The notes below the pieces were generated by a model. It was given only the letters and a program-made list of their open reading frames with translations. It had not been told where the DNA came from and did not search any database. Positions 1 to 9,254 of a stretch of 64,000 nt of DNA are shown piece after piece. The stretch is from contig JAUNJY010000009.1 in the NCBI GenBank assembly GCA_030535455.1, forward strand, positions 18,061-82,060, given 5' to 3'. Position numbers and translations under genes: made by a program. The stretch's first letter is position 1. Each line of letters begins with the position of its first letter. The stretch is from a bacterium (GTDB lineage Bacteria > Bacillota > Clostridia > Lachnospirales > Lachnospiraceae).

Positions 1-115
1 TTATAAATGTCTGTACACTTAAGTCTAACTGAGTTTCTTTTCCGATTTGCTGTATAATTCTAGTACATGTCTCTAGAAAAAATGCATCATCGTCGCATAA
101 ACAAATATTAATCAT
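1..115 (-). CDS. Response regulator, N-terminal fragment cut by the window edge
   Basis: Only the first 38 residues are present; the rest lies beyond the left edge. The ATG at 115 follows a strong purine-rich ribosome binding site (GGGGGGAGG) about 6 bases upstream. The start MINICLCDDDAFFLE has the hydrophobic first strand and acidic cluster (Asp8-Asp10) of a receiver domain. An output domain, possibly LytTR, cannot be seen, so the regulator subclass is a guess. Confidence 0.6.
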   Translation of the reverse strand, partial: MINICLCDDDAFFLETCTRIIQQIGKETQLDLSVQTFI

Positions 116-199
116 AGTCCTCCCCCCTAATTGATTACAAACTATATTTAGTATTATAATCCTCAATAGGAGAAAAGGCAATTATGAACCGTGCATTTT

Positions 200-1282
200 T
201 TAAACAAAATAGTACTGATTCTTTCCATTTTCTTTTGCTTTATATAGAGCATGGTCTGCCATCTTATAATTATCGATATAATCACATTCTAAATCTAGCC
301 ACTTTACTCCTACACTAATTGTAAATCTTGGATATAATACTTCTTCACTTAAATCGTCTAGTATATTTTCAATAACTTCAACTACGGTCTGCTTCTCCCC
401 TCGGATTAATCCAACAAACTCGTCTCCACCTAGTCGATAAAACTTCCCTTTTGTATGCCTTTTGAGTATTCTCCCAAGCACTCGCAGACACTCGTCTCCC
501 ATTGGGTGACCCATTCGGTTATTTATCATACGAAAATCATCTAAATCGATTAGTACTAAATAATACTCTTCGTTCTTCTCTCCATATATATTATGAATGG
601 TAAATTCATAATTTCTTCGATTATTTAATCCTGTCAGTAAATCCGTCGTTGCTTTCTTATATTCAATCATTTCTTTGGTAATATTTTTTCCAATACAAAG
701 TATTCCGCCATTAATTCTCTCTTTTACAACGCGATAAAAGGCATTGCCTCTTGTCTCAATCGCAACATAAGATCCTCTAATCAGCGTCTCTTCATCGCTT
801 ATTCTTGATTGCTCTAAGAACTCTTTTGGAATAAACTCAATATCTTTTCTTCCAATAATCTCAGAGTTTCCTTTGCCTAAAAATGTTTTATATGTTTGAT
901 TTGCATATTGATACGTCATTGTAGCATCTTTGTAATACATAAGATCTCCAGACTTATCAAGTATCTTATTGATTACTGGAACAATTTTTTCTTCCTTCTC
1001 TTGCTCCTTGATCTCAACAACTATATATTCCATTATGGACTGTATCCTGCATGTCAGGTGATATTCCTTATCATCCATACATAATGAAACATCCTTATAT
1101 GTTATATCCTCTTTGGATATTATATCCTCCGATAATATGTTCTTACCTACTTCTATTTGTCCCTCTTTTGTAAACATAATATCTGCCTGTTTATTTGCAT
1201 AAACAAGTTTATTTATATTATTGAAAACTAAAAAACCATTGCTATGCTCTGCAATGATTTGTTTAAATATATTATTCTTCAT
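200..1282 (-). CDS. PAS-GGDEF diguanylate cyclase
   Basis: A 360-residue soluble protein with no membrane segment. Residues about 1-95 and 105-205 look like two PAS sensor domains (the second contains YYKDATMTYQYANQTYKTFLG). The cyclase domain follows: TDLLTGLNNRR at about 213-223, then RLGGDEF with an intact GGDEF at 285-289. Enzymes with this motif make cyclic di-GMP from two GTP. The RxxD inhibitory site expected five residues upstream is not visible, so product inhibition may be lacking. Transcription is monocistronic or follows the MazF gene at 1347-1670. Function is confident; the signal sensed is unknown. Confidence 0.9.
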   Translation of the reverse strand: MKNNIFKQIIAEHSNGFLVFNNINKLVYANKQADIMFTKEGQIEVGKNILSEDIISKEDITYKDVSLCMDDKEYHLTCRIQSIMEYIVVEIKEQEKEEKIVPVINKILDKSGDLMYYKDATMTYQYANQTYKTFLGKGNSEIIGRKDIEFIPKEFLEQSRISDEETLIRGSYVAIETRGNAFYRVVKERINGGILCIGKNITKEMIEYKKATTDLLTGLNNRRNYEFTIHNIYGEKNEEYYLVLIDLDDFRMINNRMGHPMGDECLRVLGRILKRHTKGKFYRLGGDEFVGLIRGEKQTVVEVIENILDDLSEEVLYPRFTISVGVKWLDLECDYIDNYKMADHALYKAKENGKNQYYFV

Positions 1283-1346
1283 AATGCTCCCCTATCATTG
1301 TACATAAAATTAATAGTTACTTACGCTATTTTATGTACATATAGGT

Positions 1347-1670
1347 TTACATTCCCATACTTACCGCTAATGCCCGATCAATCATTCTTAGCTCACGTTC
1401 CGATACGGAACCTACAACTTCCATAACTCTGTTACGCGAAATGGATTTAACTTGGTTTAACAGAATGATCGATGGTCTGCCTAGACATTCACCATCTATA
1501 TTAACATGAGCTACCTTATCTGATATCTCCTGACATGACGTAATTGCCGCTACAATTGTTGTTTGGCTTGTTTCGTTACTTGTATCATTTTGAATGATAA
1601 CAACCGGCCTAACTACAACTTTATCTTTGTCCTGACTTAAATTAACGAAGCAAATGTCGCCCCTTTTCAT
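1347..1670 (-). CDS. MazF/PemK-family endoribonuclease toxin, no antitoxin seen
   Basis: A 107-residue protein with the MazF/PemK start (MKRGDICFVNL) followed by VRPVVIIQND and the later LNQVKSISRNR strand, all typical of EndoA/MazF toxins that cut mRNA at short sequences. Length matches the family. GAGAGACAG upstream serves as a ribosome binding site for the ATG at 1670. In Bacillus the antitoxin gene directly precedes the toxin; here the 290 bases upstream hold a terminator and a structured repeat but no antitoxin-like frame, so the gene looks solitary. Clostridial solitary mazF genes are common, so it may be controlled from elsewhere or not act as a classic toxin. Confidence 0.88.
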   Translation of the reverse strand: MKRGDICFVNLSQDKDKVVVRPVVIIQNDTSNETSQTTIVAAITSCQEISDKVAHVNIDGECLGRPSIILLNQVKSISRNRVMEVVGSVSERELRMIDRALAVSMGM

Positions 1671-1812
1671 ATTCTGTCTCTCCTATGTTCTATTCTATTG
1701 TAAATTATCCCCTTGCTCACATTTTATCATTTTTAACTTCTCTTTGGCATGCTTTATCCATAAACACCATTTTTTCCGGCGTAAACGACACTTTTTTTCG
1801 ACATAAGCAGCA

Positions 1813-1907
1813 TTTTTTAATTGGATAATTTTCCTGCGCCGGGTCGAACCGGGTCGCGCTAGCGACATTCTCCTGTCAGGTGAGTGTGTTTCCTATCAAT
1901 CAAAAAG
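1813..1907. repeat. Structured intergenic repeat, GTCGC/GCGAC core (copy A)
   Basis: A T-rich arm (TTTTTTAATTGGAT from 1813) can pair with ATCAATCAAAAA at 1895-1906. Inside it lies a core shared with copies near 23.1 and 63.8 kb: GTCGC (1853-1857) pairs with GCGAC (1862-1866), and ACCGG (1848-1852) pairs with CAGGT (1877-1881) with one mismatch, followed by GAGTGTG. No protein-coding potential. It lies between the mazF-like gene and the transketolase terminator. Function unknown. Confidence 0.55.
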
Positions 1908-1950
1908 AGCTATCCACATAGCCCTTACAGACAATGTGGATAGCTCCATT
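1903..1950 (-). terminator. Rho-independent terminator of the transketolase operon
   Basis: The arms GAGCTATCCACAT and ATGTGGATAGCTC form a perfect 13-bp stem; on the minus strand it is followed by TTTTTG, just after the transketolase C-terminal gene that ends at 1963. Confidence 0.85.
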
Positions 1951-1962
1951 ATTTAATATATC

Positions 1963-2904
1963 TTATTTCACAAAAGCTTTTACTTTTTCAGCAATGCTTT
2001 CGCCATCTAATCCGTATTTTTTGATTAAGGCAACTGCTGGGCCTGATTCACCAAATACATCATTTACACCAATTTTTAAAACTTGTGTTGGGTAGTTTTC
2101 AGAAAGCACGTCACATACAGCACTTCCAAGACCGCCGATTACAGAATGTTCTTCTACAGTTACAACTTTACCAGTTTCTTTTGCAGAAGCGATAATTAAT
2201 TCTTTATCAATTGGTTTGATTGTGTGGATGTTTACTACTTTTGCACTAATTCCTTCTTTTTCAAGAAGATCTGCAGCGATTAAGGATTCGTTTACTTCAA
2301 GACCAGTAGCAACGATTGTTACGTCTTTACCTTCTCTTAAAACAACACCTTTACCGATTTCAAATTTGTAATCTTCTGTATCGTTGATTACAGGTACTGC
2401 AAGTCTGCCGAAACGAAGGTAAACAGGTCCTTCATATTCATAAGCAGCTTTCACAGCAGCTCTTGCTTCCACATCATCAGAAGGGTTGATTACAACCATG
2501 CCTGGGATTGCTCTCATTAAAGCGATATCTTCATTACATTGGTGTGTTGCTCCATCTTCACCTACGGAGATACCAGCATGTGTTGCTCCAATCTTAACAT
2601 TTAAGTGTGGGTAACCGATAGAGTTACGAACTTGTTCAAACGCACGTCCTGCTGCGAACATCGCGAAGGAACTTGCGAAAGGTACTTTACCTGTTGCAGC
2701 AAGTCCTGCTGCGATACCCATCATGTTACATTCTGCGATACCACAGTCAATGTGACGTTCTGGGAACTCTTTTTTAAAGATTACTGTTTTAGTAGCCTCT
2801 GCTAGATCGGCATCTAAAACATATAAGTTATCATGTTCTTTTGCTAATTCAACTAAAGCTTTACCATAGCTTTCTCTCGTTGCAACTTTTCTTACTTCTG
2901 ACAT
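1963..2904 (-). CDS. Transketolase, C-terminal subunit
   Basis: A 313-residue protein carrying the pyrimidine-binding and C-terminal domains of transketolase (GEDGATHQCNEDIALMR near residue 118; IVATGLEVNESL in the last domain). With the N-terminal subunit encoded just upstream it rebuilds one full transketolase, which moves two-carbon units between ketoses and aldoses with thiamine diphosphate in the pentose phosphate pathway. Its ATG lies inside the end of the upstream gene (13-base overlap), so the two are translationally coupled. Split transketolases of this kind are common in Firmicutes and archaea. A DXS-type enzyme is less likely because of the length and subunit split. Confidence 0.93.
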   Translation of the reverse strand: MSEVRKVATRESYGKALVELAKEHDNLYVLDADLAEATKTVIFKKEFPERHIDCGIAECNMMGIAAGLAATGKVPFASSFAMFAAGRAFEQVRNSIGYPHLNVKIGATHAGISVGEDGATHQCNEDIALMRAIPGMVVINPSDDVEARAAVKAAYEYEGPVYLRFGRLAVPVINDTEDYKFEIGKGVVLREGKDVTIVATGLEVNESLIAADLLEKEGISAKVVNIHTIKPIDKELIIASAKETGKVVTVEEHSVIGGLGSAVCDVLSENYPTQVLKIGVNDVFGESGPAVALIKKYGLDGESIAEKVKAFVK

Positions 2905-3731
2905 AATTCTTCACCTACCTTTTCTAAATCTGCTAAAGCGATTGCTAATTGTTCATCGTTAGGAGCGGAACCATGCCATTTGCATTGATTTTCCATAAAG
3001 GAAACGCCTTTACCTTTTGTACTCTTAGCAATAATTGCTGTTGGCATACCTTTGCATGCTCTTGCAGCTTTAAATGCACGGTCTAATTCTTCAAAGTCGT
3101 GTGCACATTCAACATTGATTACATTAAAGTTAAATGCTTCGAATTTCTTATCAATTGGGTATGGAGAACATACATCCTTGATACTTCCATCTATTTGTAA
3201 TCCATTGTTATCCACGATAACAACTAAATTATCTAATTTTTTCGCGCCTGCAAACATGGCAGCTTCCCAAACTTGACCTTCTTGGATTTCGCCATCTCCA
3301 AGTAATGTATACACACGGTAGTCATCATTTGTGAGTTTTGCTGATAATGCCATTCCTACTGCTGCAGAAATTCCTTGTCCAAGAGAACCACTAGACATAT
3401 CTACGCCTGGAATATGCTTCATATCTGGATGTCCTTGTAAATAAGAACCTACATGACGTAATGTAGTAAGATCCTCTACTGGGAAAAATCCTCTATTAGC
3501 AAGTGTAGAGTAGTAACCAGGAGCCGTATGTCCTTTTGATAAAACAAATCTGTCACGATCCGCTTTTCTTGGATTTTCTGGGTCAATATTCATTTCTTCA
3601 AAATATAAATAAGTATAAATGTCAGCTGCGGATAATGAACCGCCTGGATGTCCTGATTTTGCGCTATGCACTGCTTTAACGATCCCTTTTCGTATCTCAT
3701 TAGCAGTCTTTTGAAGTTCTAATGTATTCAT
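2892..3731 (-). CDS. Transketolase, N-terminal subunit
   Basis: A 279-residue protein with the thiamine diphosphate-binding half of transketolase. The signature starts GDGEIQEGQVWEAAMFAGA and ends in DNN about 27 residues later, and SGHPGGSLSAADI near residue 27 is the phosphate-contacting N-terminal motif. It pairs with the C-terminal subunit whose start codon overlaps its stop. The 276 bases upstream to the M18 peptidase gene hold no gene and must contain the operon promoter. Confidence 0.93.
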   Translation of the reverse strand: MNTLELQKTANEIRKGIVKAVHSAKSGHPGGSLSAADIYTYLYFEEMNIDPENPRKADRDRFVLSKGHTAPGYYSTLANRGFFPVEDLTTLRHVGSYLQGHPDMKHIPGVDMSSGSLGQGISAAVGMALSAKLTNDDYRVYTLLGDGEIQEGQVWEAAMFAGAKKLDNLVVIVDNNGLQIDGSIKDVCSPYPIDKKFEAFNFNVINVECAHDFEELDRAFKAARACKGMPTAIIAKSTKGKGVSFMENQCKWHGSAPNDEQLAIALADLEKVGEELCQK

Positions 3732-4007
3732 CTTGATACCACCTTTACTATATTCGCGACTTTGTCGACTAAAATACGTATTTTATTTTTATAAAATACA
3801 CATTTTCACTAATTCTATTCTATTATAACAGATTCTTGTTTTTGTACAAGCATAAGAGCTAGCAAGTTTTCTATGGGTTTTGTCGCATTCTCTTGTAACA
3901 TCTGCACAGTGCTTTTTCCCTTTCTGCCGCCTATGCGTGACATAACATCTACAAAGTGTGCCCATTGCGTTTATAAACTTTGGGCATTTCTAGCAAATGC
4001 TAATGAT

Positions 4008-5294
4008 TTATAAGCTAAAATAAGCTGTAAGCAAACATTCTAAGTATTCCTGATCCTTTGCACCCATCGTCTCTCTGCTAGAATGCATTGCTAACAAAGG
4101 AATTCCAATATCCTGAGTCGGAATTGGCAAGATTGCATTCACAATCGCACCTAGAGTAGATCCGCCTTTTACATCTGAACGGTTATAAAATTTCTGATAT
4201 GGTATATTCATCTTTTCACAAATACCTACTACCATTCCAACCATTGCTGCATCGCTGGCATAGGACTGGGAGCTGGCGATTTTCACCGCTACCCCTTTAT
4301 TAAGGTAGACTTTATTTGTAATATCCGATTTCTCTTTTTTGTTTGGGTGAATTGCATGAGCAACATCGACACTAAGGCAATTACTCTTAAGAAGCGCATT
4401 GTCATATTGCATCTTGCTTCCACCAAGGGTACAGTATAACTTTTCAAGTAAGATACCAAGTAAATGAGAATCTGCACCTTTCTTGCTTCTAGATCCGACT
4501 TCCTCATGATCAAAACAGCCAATCACATCAATGCCTGTTTCTCTTGTTCCATTTACTAATGCCGTAATACAAGCCTGTACACTGGAGATATTATCAATTC
4601 TTGGTGCTGAAATAAACTCGTTGTTTAATCCGACTTCGCAGCCTTCTTCTAAACAATACACGCCTAATTCATAATCTAAGATATCATCCTTAGCCACACC
4701 TGCCTCTTTTGCAAGGGCATCCATAAATGTCACTGTATCGATTTCTTCACCTGACATTCCAAGAAGAGGAAGTAAGTCGATTTGATTATTAATTTCCACT
4801 CCACTATTTACGTTGCGATTTAAATGGATTGCAAGGTTTGGAATTGTAATGACTGGGCGTTTAAAATCCACTAATTTAATTGTTGGTGCAAATATGTCAT
4901 CACTCTTTACTGCAACTTTTCCTGCAATGGATAATGGACGGTCAAACCATGTATTTAAGATTGGTCCACCATAAACTTCCACATTTAACTTCTTATATTC
5001 ACCATCTATGATTTCAGGATTTCCCTTAATTCGTAGTGCCGGTGAATCTGTATGAGCATGGGCAAAACGGAAGCCTTGTCCTAACTCGAACTCTCGATTG
5101 ATATGAAATGCCATAAACGAAGAGTCGTATAAATCGATATAGTATCCTTTTCCACGTTCTAACTGCCATTCCTCTGAAAGCGCAAGTTCTGTATATCCAG
5201 CTTCTTGTAATTGTCGCTTACTTGCCTCAACACAATGAGTTGGAGAAGTGGATTCGCTGATTGTTGTTAAAAGTCTTTTTGTAATTTTATTCAT
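4008..5294 (-). CDS. apeB: M18-family aminopeptidase
   Basis: A 428-residue cytosolic metallopeptidase of the M18 (aspartyl aminopeptidase-like) family, the usual length. Metal-binding landmarks are visible: HAHTDSPALRIKG near residue 93, CFDHEEVGSRSKKGAD in the middle and DVAHAIHPN further on. These enzymes remove N-terminal residues from peptides using two zinc ions. It appears monocistronic, with its own promoter region after 5294. Bacterial M18 enzymes vary in residue preference, so aspartyl specificity is not assured. Confidence 0.93.
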   Translation of the reverse strand: MNKITKRLLTTISESTSPTHCVEASKRQLQEAGYTELALSEEWQLERGKGYYIDLYDSSFMAFHINREFELGQGFRFAHAHTDSPALRIKGNPEIIDGEYKKLNVEVYGGPILNTWFDRPLSIAGKVAVKSDDIFAPTIKLVDFKRPVITIPNLAIHLNRNVNSGVEINNQIDLLPLLGMSGEEIDTVTFMDALAKEAGVAKDDILDYELGVYCLEEGCEVGLNNEFISAPRIDNISSVQACITALVNGTRETGIDVIGCFDHEEVGSRSKKGADSHLLGILLEKLYCTLGGSKMQYDNALLKSNCLSVDVAHAIHPNKKEKSDITNKVYLNKGVAVKIASSQSYASDAAMVGMVVGICEKMNIPYQKFYNRSDVKGGSTLGAIVNAILPIPTQDIGIPLLAMHSSRETMGAKDQEYLECLLTAYFSL

Positions 5295-5464
5295 TCATAA
5301 CCATCCTTTACTTTTTCTGCCTAACTGTTTTGTCTACCAAAGTATAACATTAAATACATTATTTCTCTATAACATTTAATTGTGGGTAGTTAAAATACAA
5401 GAAACACCAAGAAACTAAAATACTACAAAAAGGAGACACATAACTGTGCCTCCCCTAATCAAAA

Positions 5465-5923
5465 TTATAATGAATGCTTTAGTATTAGCCGATCTAATAC
5501 TGACTTATAAATAATCACTATATGTGCATCGATGAAACAATATTTATTTACGATAAACTCATACACCTTATAGAAAAATGCAATCGTCATTACACCTATA
5601 CTAGCAACACCAATCCAAAAATTGACTCCTAGGAACAGTAATAGTAAAATTCCGATAATATATGCACACACAGTAAACTTAAAGGTCTTGCTGATACGCA
5701 GTACATAAAACATTGATTCTGATAAATTTTTCATCATTTTATTTAATGACTCTATGTCCTTATCTTTCAACCTTAGATACATATCGGTATAAATTTCTTC
5801 ATTTTCTAATACATGATGGTTATAGGCTTTGTCTGCAATTAACTTTTGGTAACAAGCAAAATATCTTTCGTAGCACACATCACCTAATTCTTTGCTAATA
5901 AGCTTACGGAATACACTTGCCAT
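5465..5923 (-). CDS. Small membrane protein, unrecognised
   Basis: About 152 residues. I start it at the ATG at 5923 because GGTGGGTGG sits at a good distance; an in-frame TTG at 5941 would add six residues. The first 80 residues are helical and charged. Two adjacent hydrophobic segments follow (FTVCAYIIGILLLLFLGVNF and WIGVASIGVMTIAFFYKVY), so it is probably a two-pass inner-membrane protein. I do not recognise the family. The neighbours, M18 peptidase and a PAS protein, do not suggest a role. Confidence 0.6.
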   Translation of the reverse strand: MASVFRKLISKELGDVCYERYFACYQKLIADKAYNHHVLENEEIYTDMYLRLKDKDIESLNKMMKNLSESMFYVLRISKTFKFTVCAYIIGILLLLFLGVNFWIGVASIGVMTIAFFYKVYEFIVNKYCFIDAHIVIIYKSVLDRLILKHSL

Positions 5924-6175
5924 ATTTCGTCCACCCACCAAATTTCTTACGCGCTCTTTTTATTGTTACCAATAATTATCAATCCATACATGTTTTGTTT
6001 CGAGCGTCTACTATATTATATTAGAGAATGTAAAATATGAAACCCGTACACCAAAGAATTGTAATCTTTGTAAAATTGCAAATATTCATAAAACGTTCAT
6101 AAATTATCCATAGTCTCATCATATATGTCCAATATACTAAATATATCAAAAGTCAATAAGATAGTTTTTCATATA

Positions 6176-6208
6176 AAGCCTGGTAGTTGCTCCCCCTCTG
6201 CCGGGCTT
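6176..6208 (-). terminator. Hairpin downstream of the PAS protein gene
   Basis: AAGCCTGGTAG pairs with CTGCCGGGCTT over 11 bp (two G-U pairs on the plus strand). On the minus strand it is followed by TTTATATG, a weak T-run, so termination is likely but not certain. Confidence 0.5.
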
Positions 6209-6234
6209 CTCCTCTGTCTAGGGAAAAATTACTG

Positions 6235-7296
6235 TTACTTATAAAAACCATCCAGCATCTTTATGGCTTGTTCATATCGAAATAACATTACCTCTTGTCT
6301 TACCTGTTTTAACAGAACTACCTCATTACTTGGCGCAATGGTCAATACATAGGCTAGGATTTCAATAGATTTCATATAGTCATATGTCGCCATTGCCTGC
6401 CTTGCTTCCTTAATCAGATCTGTATAGTTTCTTTTCTCCCACACATCCACTTGCTTTCCCATGATCTTTTCTATGTATGGCTTAATCCGGCTCTCGTATC
6501 CTTTTTCTTGTTTCCCTAGCAGATATGTCTCCTCTGTGTTTCTCTTTCGAAGACTGACTGCCATACCGCTTTTTATGGACTTTACCATAACATTAAATGC
6601 CTGTAACTCATATTGCTCAAAAGACCCTTTGTACTTTACTGCCACATCCCGTGTAAAGCTTTTCCCTTCTGCAAGCGTCTGAAATAATTCTCCAAGCATG
6701 CTTAAAGACAGCCTATTCTGAAAAAAGGTGGTGTAGTGCATTCCTAATGCTTCAATTCTGCTAGAAAGCCCAAAGATACGAACTGCTTCTTCCGAACATT
6801 GCAGCAAGCAGTTCCTATTATCAAAGAAAAGAAAGACATCGCTGCTTAATGCAAGACTGGACTCTAAAATCATCTGAGCCTGGTAGCTTTCCGTACAATC
6901 ATAAAAAACAAGCAAATATTCTTCTTCTCTCTCATTGTCGCTTAATGTGGTAATTTCTACCTGATTCCATAAAAACATGCCTCTTGGGCTATGTACTGCA
7001 ATAAGCCCTTGTGTTGCGCGGGCTGACTTTTGTTCTTCTTTTCTCTTTTTATGTTCCGTAAAAAAATCAGAGAGTGTACTGCACTCTAATAAGGCTGCAA
7101 GGGGCTTCTCCCTTACCTGGTCAATGGACAATGAAAACCGCTCCAGCAACGCTTTTGTCACCTTCTTTACCATTCCTTCAGAATCAATAACCGCACAGGC
7201 AATCAACTGTGAGCGAAAGACTGCCTGATAACTTTTTTCTACTCTGTTAATCTCTTCTTTTCCCACGATTTTCACCTCTGTTCTCCCTTTTCCCAT
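6235..7296 (-). CDS. PAS-domain protein with helical C-terminal repeat
   Basis: A 353-residue soluble protein. Residues about 20-140 and 145-260 resemble two PAS domains (SQLIACAVIDSEGMVKKVTK; LSSDVFLFFDNRNCLLQCS). The last 80 residues have the alternating small/large pattern of TPR-like helices (IEILAYVLTIAPSNEVVLLK). No GGDEF, EAL, HD, kinase or DNA-binding domain is visible, so the output is unknown; it may be a sensory scaffold. The ATG at 7296 is the first in frame. It is divergent from upp, whose promoter lies in the short gap. Confidence 0.6.
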   Translation of the reverse strand: MGKGRTEVKIVGKEEINRVEKSYQAVFRSQLIACAVIDSEGMVKKVTKALLERFSLSIDQVREKPLAALLECSTLSDFFTEHKKRKEEQKSARATQGLIAVHSPRGMFLWNQVEITTLSDNEREEEYLLVFYDCTESYQAQMILESSLALSSDVFLFFDNRNCLLQCSEEAVRIFGLSSRIEALGMHYTTFFQNRLSLSMLGELFQTLAEGKSFTRDVAVKYKGSFEQYELQAFNVMVKSIKSGMAVSLRKRNTEETYLLGKQEKGYESRIKPYIEKIMGKQVDVWEKRNYTDLIKEARQAMATYDYMKSIEILAYVLTIAPSNEVVLLKQVRQEVMLFRYEQAIKMLDGFYK

Positions 7297-7379
7297 TTAT
7301 CCCTTAATATTACCATTTTATAGGATGATTTTCTATATTTTATTTTTAATATTTTCCTTTTAACTTTGAAAGAATATGG

Positions 7380-7385
7380 TATAAT
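7380..7385 (+). promoter_or_regulatory. Promoter -10 box of upp
   Basis: A perfect TATAAT preceded by TATGG sits 61 bases before the upp start codon. A -35 match is weak (TTTTAA-like), and no attenuator hairpin is obvious in the leader. Confidence 0.6.
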
Positions 7386-7446
7386 ACTACTAGTTTTGAA
7401 ACTAAGAAAAAACTACAAAAGTAAACCAAATTTTAGGAGGCATAAC

Positions 7447-8076
7447 ATGTCAAAAGTTATAGTAATGGATCATCCTTTGATTCAACACAAGATTGGTATC
7501 ATGCGTGTAAAGACTACATCCACAAAGGAATTTAGGGATTTAGTAAGCGAAGTAGCTATGTTAATCTGCTACGAAGCAACTCGCGAACTTCCATTAGAGG
7601 ACATCGAAATTGAAACACCACTTACAAAGGCTACTGTAAAAGAAATTGCAGGTAAAAAGCTTTGTATCGTACCAATTTTAAGAGCAGGTCTTCATATGGC
7701 TGATGGTATCTTAAACTTAATTCCTAACGCAAAAGTTGGACATATTGGTTTATACCGTAATGAAGAAACACTTGAACCAGTAGAATACTTCTGTAAACTA
7801 CCTGTAGATGCTGCAGATCGTGAAATCTTCGTTGTAGACCCTATGTTAGCTACAGGCGGTTCCGCTATTGCAGCTATCGATTTACTTAAGAACAGAGGAA
7901 TTAAAAAGATTCATTTCTTATGCTTAATTGCAGCTCCTGAAGGCGTTAAAAAATTCCAAGAAGCACATCCAGATGTTGATGTATTCATCGGTGCACTTGA
8001 TGAACGTTTAAATGAAGACGGATATATCCTTCCAGGCTTAGGCGACGCTGGAGATCGTATTTACGGAACAAAATAG
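7447..8076 (+). CDS. upp: Uracil phosphoribosyltransferase
   Basis: Converts uracil and PRPP to UMP in pyrimidine salvage. The 209-residue product from the ATG at 7447 matches the family length and start ([17 protein letters not shown]). That ATG follows AGGAGG by six bases; an upstream in-frame ATG at 7366 would add 27 residues unlike the family and lies upstream of the -10 box, so it is rejected. The PRPP-binding loop [11 protein letters not shown] is intact and the uracil-binding end [13 protein letters not shown] is present. It is transcribed alone and ends at a strong terminator. Confidence 0.97.
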   Translation: MSKVIVMDHPLIQHKIGIMRVKTTSTKEFRDLVSEVAMLICYEATRELPLEDIEIETPLTKATVKEIAGKKLCIVPILRAGLHMADGILNLIPNAKVGHIGLYRNEETLEPVEYFCKLPVDAADREIFVVDPMLATGGSAIAAIDLLKNRGIKKIHFLCLIAAPEGVKKFQEAHPDVDVFIGALDERLNEDGYILPGLGDAGDRIYGTK

Positions 8077-8090
8077 TTTTATAATGTAGT

Positions 8091-8142
8091 AAAAAAAAAT
8101 GCTGTCCAAACACATATAACGTGTTAGGGCAGCACTTTTTTT
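8091..8142 (+). terminator. Terminator between upp and galactose mutarotase
   Basis: TGCTGTCC and GGGCAGCA flank an inner stem (ACAC/GTGT), with A9 on one side and T7 on the other, so it can stop transcription from both convergent genes. Confidence 0.9.
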
Positions 8143-8183
8143 GCATTCGATTTTTCTATTTTTTCGTCCTTATGAAACCAGTC

Positions 8184-9242
8184 TTACACAAATTTATAAA
8201 TTGTCGTTGTCTCATATTTCTCATTTGCTTTTAAGATTGTAGATGGGAATGTTGGAACGTTGCAAGCATTTGGAAAACTTTGTGTCTCTAAGCAGACAGC
8301 AGCTCTTAATGGGTAGGCAGCATGTCCTTTATAGGTACATCCTTCAGTAGGAGTAAGGAAATTAGATGTATAAAGCTGCATTCCGATTGCATCTGTATAC
8401 ACTTCCATATGTCTTCCTGATGTCTCATCAATCAAATCTGCTACCTTTTTCGTCAAATCACGATTATTTTCAAGTACATAGTTATGGTCATAGCCTAAAC
8501 AATCAATCAATGGCTTGTAGTCTGCATCAATATCTTTTGAAAGGGCCTTGTACTCTCTAAAGTCCATCGGCGTCCCTTCTACGTCTAGGAATGTTCCATC
8601 ACAGATGCTTTCTTCATCGCTCTTTGTAATCTTTGATGCTTGAATTCGAAGCAGATGATCCATGGCACTACCGCTCTTATGACCTTTCAGATTAAAATAA
8701 CTATGATTTGTCAGATTGACAATGGTCGTCTGATCTGACACCCCTTCATAGTGAAGGATCAACTCATTATCATCCGTTAACGTATAGCTTACCTGATACG
8801 TAAATGTTCCAGGGAATCCTTGTTCCATATGTGGGCTCACACGATGAAACGTTACTGTATCCTGGCCCTCTTCCTCTTTTGTGGTCGCAGTATAATAAAC
8901 ACGTCCGTAACCTGCTCCACCTCCATGAAGATCATTGTTTCCATCATTTTTATCCAGTTCATACGTAACACCGTCAATGACTGCTTTTGCATCTTTGATA
9001 CGATTTGCATTACGGCCAATTGTAGCCCCTAGGTTTGGAGCATTTACTTCATAGCTTTTTACGTCATCATATCCTAATACAACGTCCTCTTTGATATTAT
9101 CTTTATCCGGAACAAGCAGGCTCATTAACGCTGCGCCCTGATTAATTACATGAGCTTCCATTCCCTTGCTATTTACCATCTTATAAATCATAACTTCTTG
9201 ATTATCTTTTGTCATTCCAAATACTTCTTGTTTTATGCTCAT
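8184..9242 (-). CDS. galM: Galactose mutarotase (aldose 1-epimerase)
   Basis: A 352-residue cytosolic protein of the aldose 1-epimerase family, which interconverts alpha and beta anomers of galactose or glucose. The catalytic-histidine region NLTNHSYFNLKG is intact, as is the N-terminal GATIGRNANRI motif. The C-terminal ETQSFPNACNVPTFPS carries the conserved Glu-Thr-Gln. It lies between upp (convergent) and an EAL protein (same strand, 12-base gap), so it could share a transcript with the latter. No galactose genes adjoin it, so the sugar is not fixed by context. Confidence 0.93.
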   Translation of the reverse strand: MSIKQEVFGMTKDNQEVMIYKMVNSKGMEAHVINQGAALMSLLVPDKDNIKEDVVLGYDDVKSYEVNAPNLGATIGRNANRIKDAKAVIDGVTYELDKNDGNNDLHGGGAGYGRVYYTATTKEEEGQDTVTFHRVSPHMEQGFPGTFTYQVSYTLTDDNELILHYEGVSDQTTIVNLTNHSYFNLKGHKSGSAMDHLLRIQASKITKSDEESICDGTFLDVEGTPMDFREYKALSKDIDADYKPLIDCLGYDHNYVLENNRDLTKKVADLIDETSGRHMEVYTDAIGMQLYTSNFLTPTEGCTYKGHAAYPLRAAVCLETQSFPNACNVPTFPSTILKANEKYETTTIYKFV

Positions 9243-9254
9243 ATCTATCCACCT

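Noticed and set aside
1840-1866. tRNA T-arm-like sequence (GGTTCGACC on the minus strand)
   Set aside because: No acceptor, D or anticodon arm can be drawn around it, and the other copies of the repeat change these bases.
7366-7446. N-terminal extension of upp
   Set aside because: The upstream ATG precedes the -10 box and gives residues not found in the family; the ATG at 7447 has a proper ribosome binding site.
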